Positions 12,726-24,268 of a stretch of DNA of 64,000 bases are shown here, one piece after another (within the stretch, counting starts at the first letter, position 1; the number at the start of each line of letters is the position of its first letter). The notes beneath the pieces were generated by a model. That model did not search any database and was not told the origin of the DNA. It saw nothing but the letters and a program-made list of their open reading frames with translations. The stretch is taken from NCBI RefSeq assembly GCF_000150275.1, contig NW_002060947.1, positions 3,650,980-3,714,979 on the forward strand. Reading direction: 5' to 3'. The position numbers and the translations under genes are program-made. This stretch comes from Trichoplax adhaerens. Lineage: Eukaryota; Placozoa; Uniplacotomia; Trichoplacea; Trichoplacidae.

Positions 12726-15380
12726 TTAATGGCCCCCTAGAAATAAATTTCCGCTAGATAATGTAGCCGTTGGTGCTGGTTTAATTGCAAGATTATTTGA
12801 CATCCCATGAACGTTTCCATTGCTGAAACCAAATATACGTAATAACTTGGGCACAAATAAAAATAATATGGTTACCGTTACAGAAATATAATCAGCAATA
12901 GGGATAATCAAAGGTCGCAATCTGGGATCACTTGTAAAGTAGGCTGGAATAAAAGCTAGCCATACAATCATGACTGCAAACATGGAGAAATTAATAAATT
13001 TTGCTTCATTAAAATTTTCCGGCAAATGACGAGTTAAAAATGCAAATACAGTGCAAACAATGATTAAACAACTGTCAGCACCTAATGTAATCACCATTCC
13101 AACGACAGATTCATTACATATTAATCTTATTTCTTCGCCATGCTTATATTCTACGCGACGCACTCCAGGTGGCTCTATAATAATCCAAACAAGTACAATT
13201 AACAATCGTAAAGCCACAATGGTAGCTACCATAAATAGTTGTGATCTAGGGCTAATAAGGGATGGACGTTTTAATGTTGCATTATTATGATTAAAGATTC
13301 GATAAATTCGTGTCGTTTTAACAAATATAGCACCATAGCATAAAGAAAAGCTAAACCCTATTGAGATTCGAAACCATATGCATATTGGCATATTCGGTCT
13401 CCATAGTGGTACTACGCAGTTAGTACAAATGATACCAAAGCTAAACATAATGCAATAGCAGAGCTCACGTCCTGAAGCTTTAATTATAGGATGAAGATTA
13501 AATTTAACGTAGATAATTACCAACGAGATTAAAAATGCTCCACCCATTCCAGCGAAGATAATTACGGTAATTGCAATTGCCTCTTCGGCTTCCATATGGG
13601 TTATATTGACTCTATTACATGCTGTTCTATTTTGTTGCGGCCAATAACCCGCTGGACAGTCAATACACTGGCTCAGAGTATAATTGAAATACTGTTTGCT
13701 AATACATTCAGCACATACCCAACAACAAATTTCTTCTTTAGTAATTTTAAATAGTCCTTCCTGACATGGCTGACTACATTCCGATTCTAAAATATGACTC
13801 GAATTACCAATCGGCCAATAAATATCGTCTTCGCTTAATAATAAATCTTCTAACATCCACACACCAACTTTTTGAGATCGATAATTATCACTTTTCCTTT
13901 GCAAGTTATCAATATCGTAACCTCCCTCCCTGATATCCCCTTGATTATCGAATTCTACATGACTGCTGTTAGCAATATCCATGAAACTTACTCTCAACAA
14001 ATACTTGAATAATAAATGACCATCAATCGATTGCATTGCTGAACATAAACCTGATTTTCCTTTACATAATTCTTTATGCATATTATGAAGAGCATGTGCA
14101 TATGCATACACACCATTAATAACATAAATTATTTTACGACCTTGAGTAAATCCACCCGTTACATTAGTCCATCGTAAACTTTTGTCACATATATTTTCTG
14201 TCGCTGGTGGAAGATTGCAATTGAAATTAGCTTGCCAAGATTCGTTAAACCATGGATCTTGTATTCGATCCACATTATACGGCGTTAATTGAGTAAAATA
14301 ACGATCGAAATCTCTAACATACTCGCCATGAAGTTGAAAATAAAGAGATCCTTCTGCGACATAATTACTACTATTCATATAATAAGTATTAGTAGTCCAA
14401 TCGTCACTACCTATAAATATTATCCTACCAGCAGCATTAGCACGATCGGCAGCTTCAAATAATTTTGCCATTTCGCCCCAATTACAGAATAAAATTACAA
14501 CTTTAGCCTTATTACTTTTGCTAAGTATACTACTCATTACTGTATCGTAGCGATGTGTAGGCGCCGATTGAGCTAGTTCATATTCAGCAGCGATACATAG
14601 ATTGAGAGTAGTAATTTGTGAACGAAAATTTTTAAATCCATTTTCACCATAACTGCCTTCAGAATAGACGAATTGAACATAAGACCAATTATAGTGTAAG
14701 CATAGATCAATCATTGCACGGACTTGTAGATAATCACGAGGAACAGTACGAAGGAAATATTTATATCTCTCTTTCTCACTCAAGTCATCACTAGTCGAAC
14801 TATAGCTGATTTGTGGTATACGAAAGATATTCAATAAATCAGAAACAAGAACTGATTCACGACTACTACCAGGTCCAATTAATCCAATAATTTGTTGGCG
14901 TTGAAAACGTTCATCAATTTCAGGTTGTGAGTCATTAGCACATCTTGGCAGATTACGATACTGATCTAAAAAATTACCCACCGAGTCACGTCCATTAGGA
15001 GTTAACATTAAGATCGATTCCCTTAATGCGATGGTATCCCTTGAGCAGGTGTCATGTATATGGAAGCCTAACTTAATACCAGGTAATAAATCTTCTCTGT
15101 TGTTTATGCGTTGAATAGCGTAGATCATGGCATGCATTAACTGTAATGATATCTCAGTCTCTCGTATTTGGCCACAACTTTGATTTGAACTGCTAAATTG
15201 ATGGATTGGAAATAATCCACCAATAATAATATCACCAGGTTGATAGCCGTAGGCTCTATTATCAGATAAACTGTCATTACTTTGAACCAGGATCGACGTA
15301 ATTAAGATGAAATAATGTAGTGATATATAGCTTAATAGATGTAACATGTTTCCTACTACTACGAAATCTTTTACCCTCAA
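12726..15380 (-). CDS. Class C GPCR, metabotropic glutamate receptor-like (copy 2), intronless
   Basis: An 884-codon single-exon paralogue of the gene at 3597, on the opposite strand and pointing towards it. It has the same order: signal peptide, Venus-flytrap ligand domain, Cys-rich linker (SECSQPC, CCWVC) and class C 7TM domain (IKASGRELCYC; TRHLPENFNEAKFINF). The N-terminal 30-40 residues are hydrophobic; Met12 would give a more typical signal peptide than Met1, so the start is uncertain by 11 codons. Residues 194-481 are identical to residues 185-472 of copy 1, and the putative ligand-contact residues lie within that block. The first lobe start, linker and 7TM helices are clearly diverged, so the two receptors may share ligand selectivity but differ in signalling. 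Like copy 1 it lacks the Arg78-equivalent of mGluR1. Confidence 0.93.
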   Translation of the reverse strand: MRVKDFVVVGNMLHLLSYISLHYFILITSILVQSNDSLSDNRAYGYQPGDIIIGGLFPIHQFSSSNQSCGQIRETEISLQLMHAMIYAIQRINNREDLLPGIKLGFHIHDTCSRDTIALRESILMLTPNGRDSVGNFLDQYRNLPRCANDSQPEIDERFQRQQIIGLIGPGSSRESVLVSDLLNIFRIPQISYSSTSDDLSEKERYKYFLRTVPRDYLQVRAMIDLCLHYNWSYVQFVYSEGSYGENGFKNFRSQITTLNLCIAAEYELAQSAPTHRYDTVMSSILSKSNKAKVVILFCNWGEMAKLFEAADRANAAGRIIFIGSDDWTTNTYYMNSSNYVAEGSLYFQLHGEYVRDFDRYFTQLTPYNVDRIQDPWFNESWQANFNCNLPPATENICDKSLRWTNVTGGFTQGRKIIYVINGVYAYAHALHNMHKELCKGKSGLCSAMQSIDGHLLFKYLLRVSFMDIANSSHVEFDNQGDIREGGYDIDNLQRKSDNYRSQKVGVWMLEDLLLSEDDIYWPIGNSSHILESECSQPCQEGLFKITKEEICCWVCAECISKQYFNYTLSQCIDCPAGYWPQQNRTACNRVNITHMEAEEAIAITVIIFAGMGGAFLISLVIIYVKFNLHPIIKASGRELCYCIMFSFGIICTNCVVPLWRPNMPICIWFRISIGFSFSLCYGAIFVKTTRIYRIFNHNNATLKRPSLISPRSQLFMVATIVALRLLIVLVWIIIEPPGVRRVEYKHGEEIRLICNESVVGMVITLGADSCLIIVCTVFAFLTRHLPENFNEAKFINFSMFAVMIVWLAFIPAYFTSDPRLRPLIIPIADYISVTVTILFLFVPKLLRIFGFSNGNVHGMSNNLAIKPAPTATLSSGNLFLGGH
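13939..14801 (-). repeat. Arm 2 of the 863-bp perfect inverted repeat
   Basis: Reverse complement of 4149-5011 with no mismatch seen on manual alignment. The arms are separated by about 8.9 kb. Both lie wholly inside coding sequence in the same reading frame of their respective receptor genes. Confidence 0.95.
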
Positions 15381-18300
15381 ATGGCTGAAATATATGCGTT
15401 AATCAGTACCGTAATTTAATAAAGTTAAAGACTCTTAAGTCTAGTCATAAAAGCAGATTCTCTTGTTAGTGATATTTGGTTCTAATCCAATGATCGCTGG
15501 CTTTGCTTGTGTAATATTCACTTTCGCGGCTATGCACGCAATCTATTTCAAGGACTCTTCCAACAACGATGGCTTTATACGAATGAAGGTATTAATCAAA
15601 TATCACATTCAAGTAAGTATTCACGCTTGTCAGCACCTTTTACTTTAATTCCTTAAATTAAGTATTATTGGTAAGGCTTTTATAATTTTAACTGAAAGGC
15701 TCAGCTAATGTGACACATCATATGGTATAATAACATATATTAGAACCAGGAATAGATGAAAAATTACTTTTAAATTCTTTAAACTGATAGCAGCGCCCAA
15801 AAATTCATAAAAGATTGGAGTAAAACACTAAGGTAAAAATATTTCTCTTGAAATCACTTTTGCCCAAAATGTGGATACACTTAAAAATGATGAATCCTGC
15901 GATATTTCTTGACAATACGGCATATAAAATAAGTGATGTTAGGCTAAGAGCTAATCAAGGACAACCGATATCTCACATTGAATACCGATGCTACAAATTA
16001 GAATTAATAAGGTTGGACAATCTGCCGAGAAAAGCTATACGGCAATAGAGAATGCACTGACAGTAGATGATATTATTGATCTATAGGTTATACAATAAGG
16101 TAGGCTAAATGTCAAGGCTATATACCAGAGATTTGACCTCTCTCGAAAAGGTATTGCCAGCAAGAAGAATCGGATACAACATCCGCTTATTTATTGTAAT
16201 AAAATCACAAAGAAAAATTAATTATTTGCATGAGATCAAAATCTCAACCTACATCATCGATACGTTGATAATAACATCTCCTGCTGATTTAACGATAGTG
16301 TGATAAAACAAATTGCTGAAGATGATAACGACCAGTTATAGTTTAATCATCAAGTATTAAGTATGAGATAAAGTTGTACACTAACACTGCAATAGCAATG
16401 CTTTAATTACTAATAAGATGCGTACAAGATAAGAATCAATATTATTTTACATAAAATAAGTCGGAAGTTAAACACCTGTCGTTGTATTGTTAAAAGAATT
16501 TAGTTTTCTTGAATGATAGAGCTTATTAATATCTCCTAACAATAAATTTCAAAGTAAATATCAAATCAGAAGTAGAGATAGAAGGTATAGCGATTTACTT
16601 CGCGATTAAATAACAATTATAATAAACTATTACTTACGTAATTGAAATGCTAAAAATGACCTTTTCTTCTTCCGTGGATGGCGTTGCAAAGCTTGAAGTA
16701 ATGATTGCAATAGATTATATCATAGGCTTTGTTCTGTCGTCAACAACCCTTAACACCACAAGATAACAGTTCTAGTGATACTGTTATACCCACATATGAA
16801 TCTTAATATATCGTAAATTTACTATATTTTATTTCTCTTGACTAATAATATTTATGTTTTAGCTTTGCTCGTTTGAGATGAAATTGAAAACGAAATTCTT
16901 TCGGTAATCATACCACCCATTATTACGGATAGAGAGTTAAGACTCGTTTTTAATCGTCACGTTCATTTTTAATGAAAGAAAATTTTTATCTAATTTCACG
17001 AATTTCAGATTTGACAGTGATTAAATCTAAATCTACTTAAAAATATTACTAAAATTCATATTACTTTGAGCGATAGAAAATGTGTTGCTGGATAAAAAGG
17101 GTTCTAATGATTAACTATATGACTCGGGATTCAAAAAGTAGCTAGTAATATATCGTATTTCTTCAAGAAATTATTTTGGAACGAACTGTTTAAAAATGAT
17201 GCGTAGCACCAGAGAACAATATATTCAGAATAAAATTTTACTTGAGCTTCGTCTTATCTCATAATTTTACATTTTTGGTTTGGCAGTTTCTTCCTTCCTT
17301 TTATTAGCCTCTAAATTATTTTAGTCAGATATTTCGTGTGAGAAATTCGCAATTAAATCTTTGCCTAATTACGACTTTATAAAATTACTTCATATAAGGT
17401 CTCCAGATATGTCTAGATACTTTTAAATTTGCTGTCTTCATGCTACAATTTGTCTAAACCAGTTAGCCTGTGATACTACCTCACAGATATCCCTATAATA
17501 CCACTCAATTTAACTTTTAATTTTACTTTTGAATCGAATTATCTATATATATGTATATTATTTTATGTCGAATCGACAAAATAGGATAATTTCAATCAAT
17601 CTTTGGATCAAAGTCTTCGCTATTTACCTTTTTCTTTCCTGACTAAATATTATTAAGAATATTCTGTAATTCAACAAATTATCTGAAACATCCAGACACA
17701 GAGATCAAAGATTACAATAAGTATAATGTAAAAGATAATCTTTATCGTCTACAAATGAGTTCTTTATCATCAATAGGGAAACTGGACACTTTCAACACTT
17801 GTCTATAACAATTGAAGGTATTTTAATCCAGCAGTCATACAATTAAACCGACTTCAGTCCTCGAACTTTATCGTTATTTACTACTTTAAATAGTCTGTTA
17901 ATTGATACATGATAAATGTTGTTCATATCAAAACGAGTTCAATTCTGTTAGGATCTTAACAATGCTAAATTGGATATCATTAACTCGATCATGACATTGC
18001 TTTGGATTGATAGATTCAAAATTTTAATTTTTTTATATAAAAATCGCCCATAAAAGAACCAATTAGCCTAAAAATATGAATAAAAAATCGTATAAATAAA
18101 TTTATATCCTATAGTTATCAAATTTTGATTTTTTTTAACTTTGTCTTAATAAATGGGTTATGTAAAATTATAAGTATTAATTCTTTCTAACAATTTACTG
18201 TTTAATAAAAGCTTGACGATGATAAAAATTTCGAAACTGATAGTAAGTGCACGAAAGCATTAAAAAATCTTATAAAATTCATTTATTCTGACGCCTTCCG

Positions 18301-21300
18301 CGAAAACAGTATAAGTATACCTTCTTTATGCCTAGTTCATACCGTAGGAGTACTGTATGAATTCTACATCATGTACTATTAAGAACATGAAATTAAGGTA
18401 CTTCTCGATTAATCAGAGTGATGAAATCGTACATATAAATTAGTTTTGGCAAGTACCTATCTAAGTGACAGGCTATAATTCTTTCTAATAACTTGTTGTT
18501 CAATAAAACTTACATAATTAGGGTTTTGATGTAGCTAACATTAATTTCGTGAAACTAACACGAAAATCGTGCTATAGTTTACTGATTATAATATTAGTAA
18601 ACTATTAACAGCGATGATCAGTTGACATCGTTACTATACAGTAACTTATATTTTGTAAATTTGTCTTTATATAAAGTTTTGAAATCTTTACTCATCTTGT
18701 AAATAGTAAGTGTTAAATCTATCTTATAAAAAGTATTCTATTTGCTTAGTGTTATGATACGGCATCGGCCAATTCACCATCAGTTACTTCATTGATTATG
18801 ACCCTAATTATAATTAGTCAAAAAACAGCTGTGGTCTGGTTCATCATACTATGCTTATTTACCTGCATTATTGTAATGAAACTGTCTTAATAAGTTCTCA
18901 TAACAATTCATGTTGTTTTTAAGCTTGCTACATGTAAATAATTGGTATAATTTAATGAAACTTCGTAGAGTCTAGCAATGTACATAAAAATGTGAAGCTG
19001 GGTGCTTTTAAAATTAAAAATATTTATTGATTATAATCAATCATATCTTACCTTTAATTATGTCATATCGTATGCATTTACAACGGACAGTAATATTAAT
19101 TAACATAACTTTTGAATAAACACATTTTATAGGAGCTGTCGCTGTTTCTGGTACTTATAATTTTGTGACACCGTTATTACAGAAACTTTAAGTTTAGTTA
19201 TTAAATATCCTTTCAGTTCCTTTACTATCTAAACAATGTTATATCTGTAAATAACTTGAAAAACTGCCGTGTCTTAGCAGTAGTACAAAATATCACACTG
19301 CAACAGTAAATCGGCCACAGTAAGCTCAAGTTTGAAATAGTAAGATAATATTCGTATTCTTTGTTTAATATCGCTATAGTATTCTAAATTCCTACAATAA
19401 AGCGTAGATTTATTTGTTCATTATTATTAATATTGATGTTATAGTATGATTTATAAAGTAGAATCGAAACTGAACATGTAATAAGCTGATTTGATATTGC
19501 GTTGAAACTATAGTCTCATGAGATTGAATTATTTATTAAGTTAAGGCAGTATAAACAAGCATTAAATCAGAAGAATATACTGTAATAAAAGAAAGAGATC
19601 AATTATAGTTATATACTTTTCACGTAGCTGTAATAAATTCGTACACTGTACATAAAATTAGATAAGAAATTAATCGTGACTGGGCAATTAGAGAATATCT
19701 ATGAGTTATAGTATTAATTAAAGGTCCGGTACCTACTTTCATGCAGTAATATAATCGCGGTGTTTATTCTACTACGGTCGTAAAAATGAATTACATCATT
19801 CTCATAAAATAACAGGAATCTGAGAACACCTGCCTCATCATCCCAACTTATACCTCCTACTTTTGCTGTCACTAATCCTCGATAATAGCATATAGGATAA
19901 TTTAAACATGAGATTGTAAGTAGATTTGTCTATGGTGAGGTCTGGTCTAAGTATATTATTTTATTTCAGTAACTATCATAAAGCATCTTATACTTGTAAT
20001 ATTCATTGATATAATGTGTCTCTACGGTCTTACAAGCGATAAAACAACCAAACATTTCATAACAACTTTCCTTAACATATACAAAGGCAACACTTAATGA
20101 CGTATTTTTGGCAGATATACAATACTGCTATCATTTTTTGTTCACAATTAATAATACATATACTATTACTTAATTCAGTTATAAAAAATATAATGTACTA
20201 GTATTTTTAGAAATTTAATCATTCAATTTTATTTTGATGGAACGCTACTAAATAAATAATTTGATATCTAATAACTTGGCTTTTTTTATAGTATTAAACT
20301 TTGTAATTTTTCGAAATCGTGTGTGGGAATTCACGTTGTAGCATATATTTTAAAACAATGGATTATCTGTATATGATAAACGATTTGCCTATTTTGTAAA
20401 CTTTTCATATGAGGATCCAATACAGTATTTCGAATATTGTTTAGTGATCAGAAAAAAACTAGTATAATTGTTTACTTCAAGACTTCTGCGCTAAATGATG
20501 AGATTTTAATCTCTATTCATGAAAATGCGATATAGCTGTTAATATCATATAGCATATTAAGAAATTGAATTGAAATATGATCATAAATAATAAAATGCGA
20601 TAGTAATCAAACGTTAAAGTGACTGATGTAAAAACGATTCATTTATTTACTAGGATAAGTATAAATTAGCGAAATAAATTCAATTTACGAGTTTATATAT
20701 GATTAACTAGAAGATTCATTTCTTTGATCTCCACAATTTATACATTTACGATTAAAACTCTGACTCGATTATTCACAATTTTAACGTTACAGTAATTAAA
20801 CTTTTACTTTAAATTTAGCTGTTATTAAATAGACTGAAGTATTCAATTAAAAATCTACGATACGCTTGATGTATATCATAAATGACATCTTTTATAACTA
20901 TATCTCGTAAGACTTTCAGTTTTTCTACTTAGAAAAAGTATTTTAGATATCATTCACTACTATAAACACAGCTACTGCGGTATAAAACAAGGTTTTAGCA
21001 CATTGGTTGCTTAAAAAACTACATCATTTTATCTTCTTGTTCATCTAGGAGGTTATGATTGGACGATGAATAAAATGCTAACTGTTATTGAATGTCAAAG
21101 AAGTTTTATTAGCGCAATCTTTAATAGATGATGTAATTACCTATCCTTTCTTTAGCAGTGTAAACTGTAATATAGTTACAATTTGGAAATTATACTGATA
21201 AATTATGATTTCGTGCTTGTTTGTATAGACTAATTCTAAAATGATATATGATAATACGTAAGAGGGCGATGACTAAAGAAATTTTGATCTCGTTAGCACT

Positions 21301-21684
21301 ATCAGGGTATACAGGGTATAGAGAGCGTGATAGCTTTACAACCATCCTATCCATAGATTACTACTTAAATGAATCAACTTTAGAACTCATTACTTCCCAG
21401 GAAGACCATATGGCGTCCTTTTTTCCTTTATAAAGCCTGTAATAATGTTTGAAACTGACACATGTTACGTAGATGAGGTAAAGCTTAGTATGTCAATATA
21501 AAAGATATTTAAAAGTGTATGCATGTGTTTATTTGTGCATTAACAACACCGAGCCCATCGATTGTGCATTAAATAAATTTTGGGCTTATAGTACATCTTC
21601 TAAGAAATATTTACGAGTAGTGTGTTTTAGCAGGACTATAAAGTCGTAGTTAATCCATAGCGGATAAAATTCTTTTGGATTGAT
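15381..21684. other. 6.3-kb intergenic region without a supported gene
   Basis: Short open frames occur at 15463-15648, 15848-16048, 16109-16303 and 21248-21433, but none shows a family motif or a convincing chain of splice sites. The stretch just downstream of 15463 encodes a hydrophobic run and is slightly less AT-rich, so a small unrecognised exon cannot be excluded. An imperfect repeat containing ATTCTTTCTAA and TTTAATAAAA-like segments occurs at about 18178-18220 and again at about 18473-18515. The left end presumably holds the promoter of receptor copy 2. Confidence 0.5.
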
Positions 21685-22862
21685 ATGGAGTACCAAGCTC
21701 TCGATCGTACTATTGAAACAATCCCGGGCAATAGTCAAATCGACAATGGATCCGATCAATCCTCGTTACCACTCTTGAATAACGACTCAAATAGTACAGT
21801 AGATAACCTAAATCATGTTTCATCAACTATTGATGATATTTATCAAGCTAAACGCACTACACCAAACTACTTCAAGTTTGCCTTAGAAGTCTTTAGAATT
21901 CTAAGAACAACAGGTAATTTGATAGCTGTAATTAATCTATAAGAGAATTCGTCTTTCTTCTTATTCATAGAGATTACGCCTAAGTTTTTTCGGAGATTTC
22001 AATCACAGGCTTACTAAATTTTCAGCTACGGTGTTCAAATTAAAATTTTATTTGACAGTTGGGTATACCGTAATCTCCAGCCTACTATTGGTGCTCCCTA
22101 TAGTTATGATCGCGATTGGTAAGGACTTTAAATCTAATTTTAAATTACATATTATACTAATACTTTTATGTTTTATCAGCCAATTTTATACACCTAGCTG
22201 TATGTCACCATTAATTATAACTATCAAACCAAATCCGATAGCCATTTCTGGATTAGATTGTTATATCATCCTATAGCGTAAACTTTTACGAGTTATTATA
22301 AAATATCGTTGACATAAAATCATCCAGCTTGTATCATTTTTCGGACATAATCATGATCCTATTTTAAATTGCGATACTTAATAGTCTTATAGAATAAATC
22401 GTACAAAGACTATGTTTTCTAAATAGTTACATTTGTTTAGGTGCAAAGTTTGAAAAGCAATGCCCGATACAACCGATGATACCGAAATTTTTGATAATTG
22501 GCGGATCGTTTTTAGTGTTGAAGTTATCGTTAGCTATTCGCCAACAAGGTCAAGAATCAAACATCAGTCAAGAAAATCACTATCATTTTGACTGTTATGT
22601 TATAACAGACCAAATAATATCGGCATTCCTATTTATATGGTTTCTATTGGGTAATATTTGGGTATTTAGTCATGCAAATAATAATACTGTATGGCAAAGT
22701 AATGAGCCCAGCAAACAATCACCGTGTAATATAGTCTTATATAGATTTTCATTCGATCTTGTAATATCCGTTTATATTTTTTATCTACTCTTAATTGTGA
22801 TAACAATCGTTATCTCATTTTATGCCGCAATAACTTTCTATAGAAGGAAAATAGACATATGA
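21685..22862 (+). CDS. TMEM272-like four-transmembrane protein
   Basis: Three exons join in phase: 21685-21913, 22026-22118 and 22441-22862, giving 247 residues. Donors are GTAATT and GTAAGG; acceptors are TTCAG and TTTAG. The protein has a polar Ser/Asn-rich N terminus (about 75 residues) followed by four hydrophobic segments at roughly 82-107, 121-142, 165-188 and 213-240. The segment CPIQPMIPKFLIIGG after TM1 and WFLLGNIWVF in TM3 resemble the TMEM272 family, where a Cys-x-x-Gln-Pro-x-Ile-Pro motif precedes TM2 and a (F/W)xxGNxWV(F/Y) motif lies in TM3. Function is unknown in that family as far as I know. The family call rests on remembered motifs. The exon structure is well supported because both junctions restore one frame and the conserved motif lies just after a junction. 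Confidence 0.78.
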
Positions 22863-24268
22863 TGTATTTTAATCAGGTTACATGTGTATAAAGTATTGAT
22901 GCAGAGGATAGGTATGCTAACCATAGATAGATTTTCTCTCAGCTGTATGCAAACTATCATTTGAGAAGTATTATACCTGATTTGAATAGAGTATAAGGTA
23001 CACCAGGCTTTAAAAAATATTCGGCGACGCAGTCTACTAATTATAATATTTTTTTGTGATGTTATAGTCTATTCAAGAAATAACATAGTGATATAAGATT
23101 AGATAAATATTCTTATACGATATTTACTTGGTAGCATAATGTACATTTAGAAATTCGTTTTTAACAAAATCTTATTTTTTTATATATATAATGCAATGTG
23201 TAAATTATTATGATAGCCAATTGCAAAAATCTATAACAATACAGTCAGTTTTAGCCCATTTTTTTATCATGGTGCAACTGAAATACTGTCATTATAGAAA
23301 TCATTTTAATGCTGTATTTTTGTAATTGCACCTTCTAACGGTAACCTATAGACCCTTAATCACGTCGTCATGCTATGATAAACTGACCATGGTATTTACG
23401 GACATTACATTACTTCGTCAATTTTAACTCAATCGCAATCTAGCATGCTAATATCATTACTGAACTCGTCATGTAAATATGCTACGACTATAGTTACTCG
23501 GTAATATAGAGCAAAAAGGCAAAATCTATTCAGGACCATTACTTTATAGAGTGTAGAATACAGCCAGTAGTCGTTTTGACATGACACAGATGATTTTACC
23601 AGGGCAAGTACAGTAATGGCATCATTTTTGTCAGAGATATGCGCTAACGGTAATACGCTCAAGCCTACAGCAAGAAGTAAATTGCTGCAGGTAACATCAT
23701 TTTTTTGTGAATACAGTGCAATGCTATGGTGAGACATGTATGATAAACAATATCCACACTGATTGAAGTAATTTACAAGGGGAGATTTTTTTCTTTCCAT
23801 CTTTGTGCATGCAAAATGGAATGTATAGCTGACTGATCCGGCTGATTTTGCAAGACTTGCTGCAGCTGTGACGCTCAGATGCTCTGCACCTGGGACCGAT
23901 ACGGAAGAGTACAGTACGGTACCGTACAGTGGCATGTATCGTAAGACAAGTACTATACACTGTAAAGTACAGACTGTGCACTGTACAGTATTGTAGCGAA
24001 GGACAAGTACAGTACTATACTGTACTGTGCTGTACACAAGTTAGTAACTGTACCAGACTGCGGTTTGCAGTCGTTGAACATGAGACTGTATTAAGTCTAT
24101 ACTACGCTACACCACAGTATTGAATTCAGTCCGTCACACCGGCTCCGTTAAACCATCCAACTTCGATGCTGCGAGATTAGCTTTGCATTTCTTAGTCTTC
24201 AAATAGGAAACTGCAAGACGCAAAAGACAAATGATAATGCCATTTTAATCCTGATATATCAATCATCC
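22863..24268. other. Intergenic region with a GTACAGTA-rich, less AT-rich segment upstream of MBTPS2
   Basis: No gene is supported. A long open frame on the minus strand (23429-24037) is low-complexity, built from repeated GTACAGTA/TACTGTA words, and lacks any domain. Base composition rises in GC from about 23.7 kb to 24.2 kb. A perfect 14-bp palindrome GTACGGTACCGTAC lies at 23914-23927. This is probably the promoter region of MBTPS2, whose start codon is at 24269. Confidence 0.55.
23880..24130. promoter_or_regulatory. Cluster of TACTGTA/GTACAGT palindromic words, putative MBTPS2 promoter region
   Basis: Within about 250 bp the words GTACAGTA, TACTGTA, CTGTACAG and close variants recur repeatedly, around the palindrome GTACGGTACCGTAC at 23914-23927. 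The cluster ends about 140 bp before the MBTPS2 start codon. The regulatory role is inferred from position and composition only. Confidence 0.35.

Noticed and set aside
15463-16303. Three consecutive short plus-strand frames as a spliced gene
   Set aside because: I could not find splice junctions joining them in phase, and the translations show no family features. A small unknown gene is not excluded.
23429-24037. 202-codon minus-strand open frame
   Set aside because: Low-complexity translation made of repeated Tyr-Ser-Thr-Val-type words from GTACAGTA repeats, no domain, and overlapping frames are open too. Best explained by repeat composition in the MBTPS2 upstream region.
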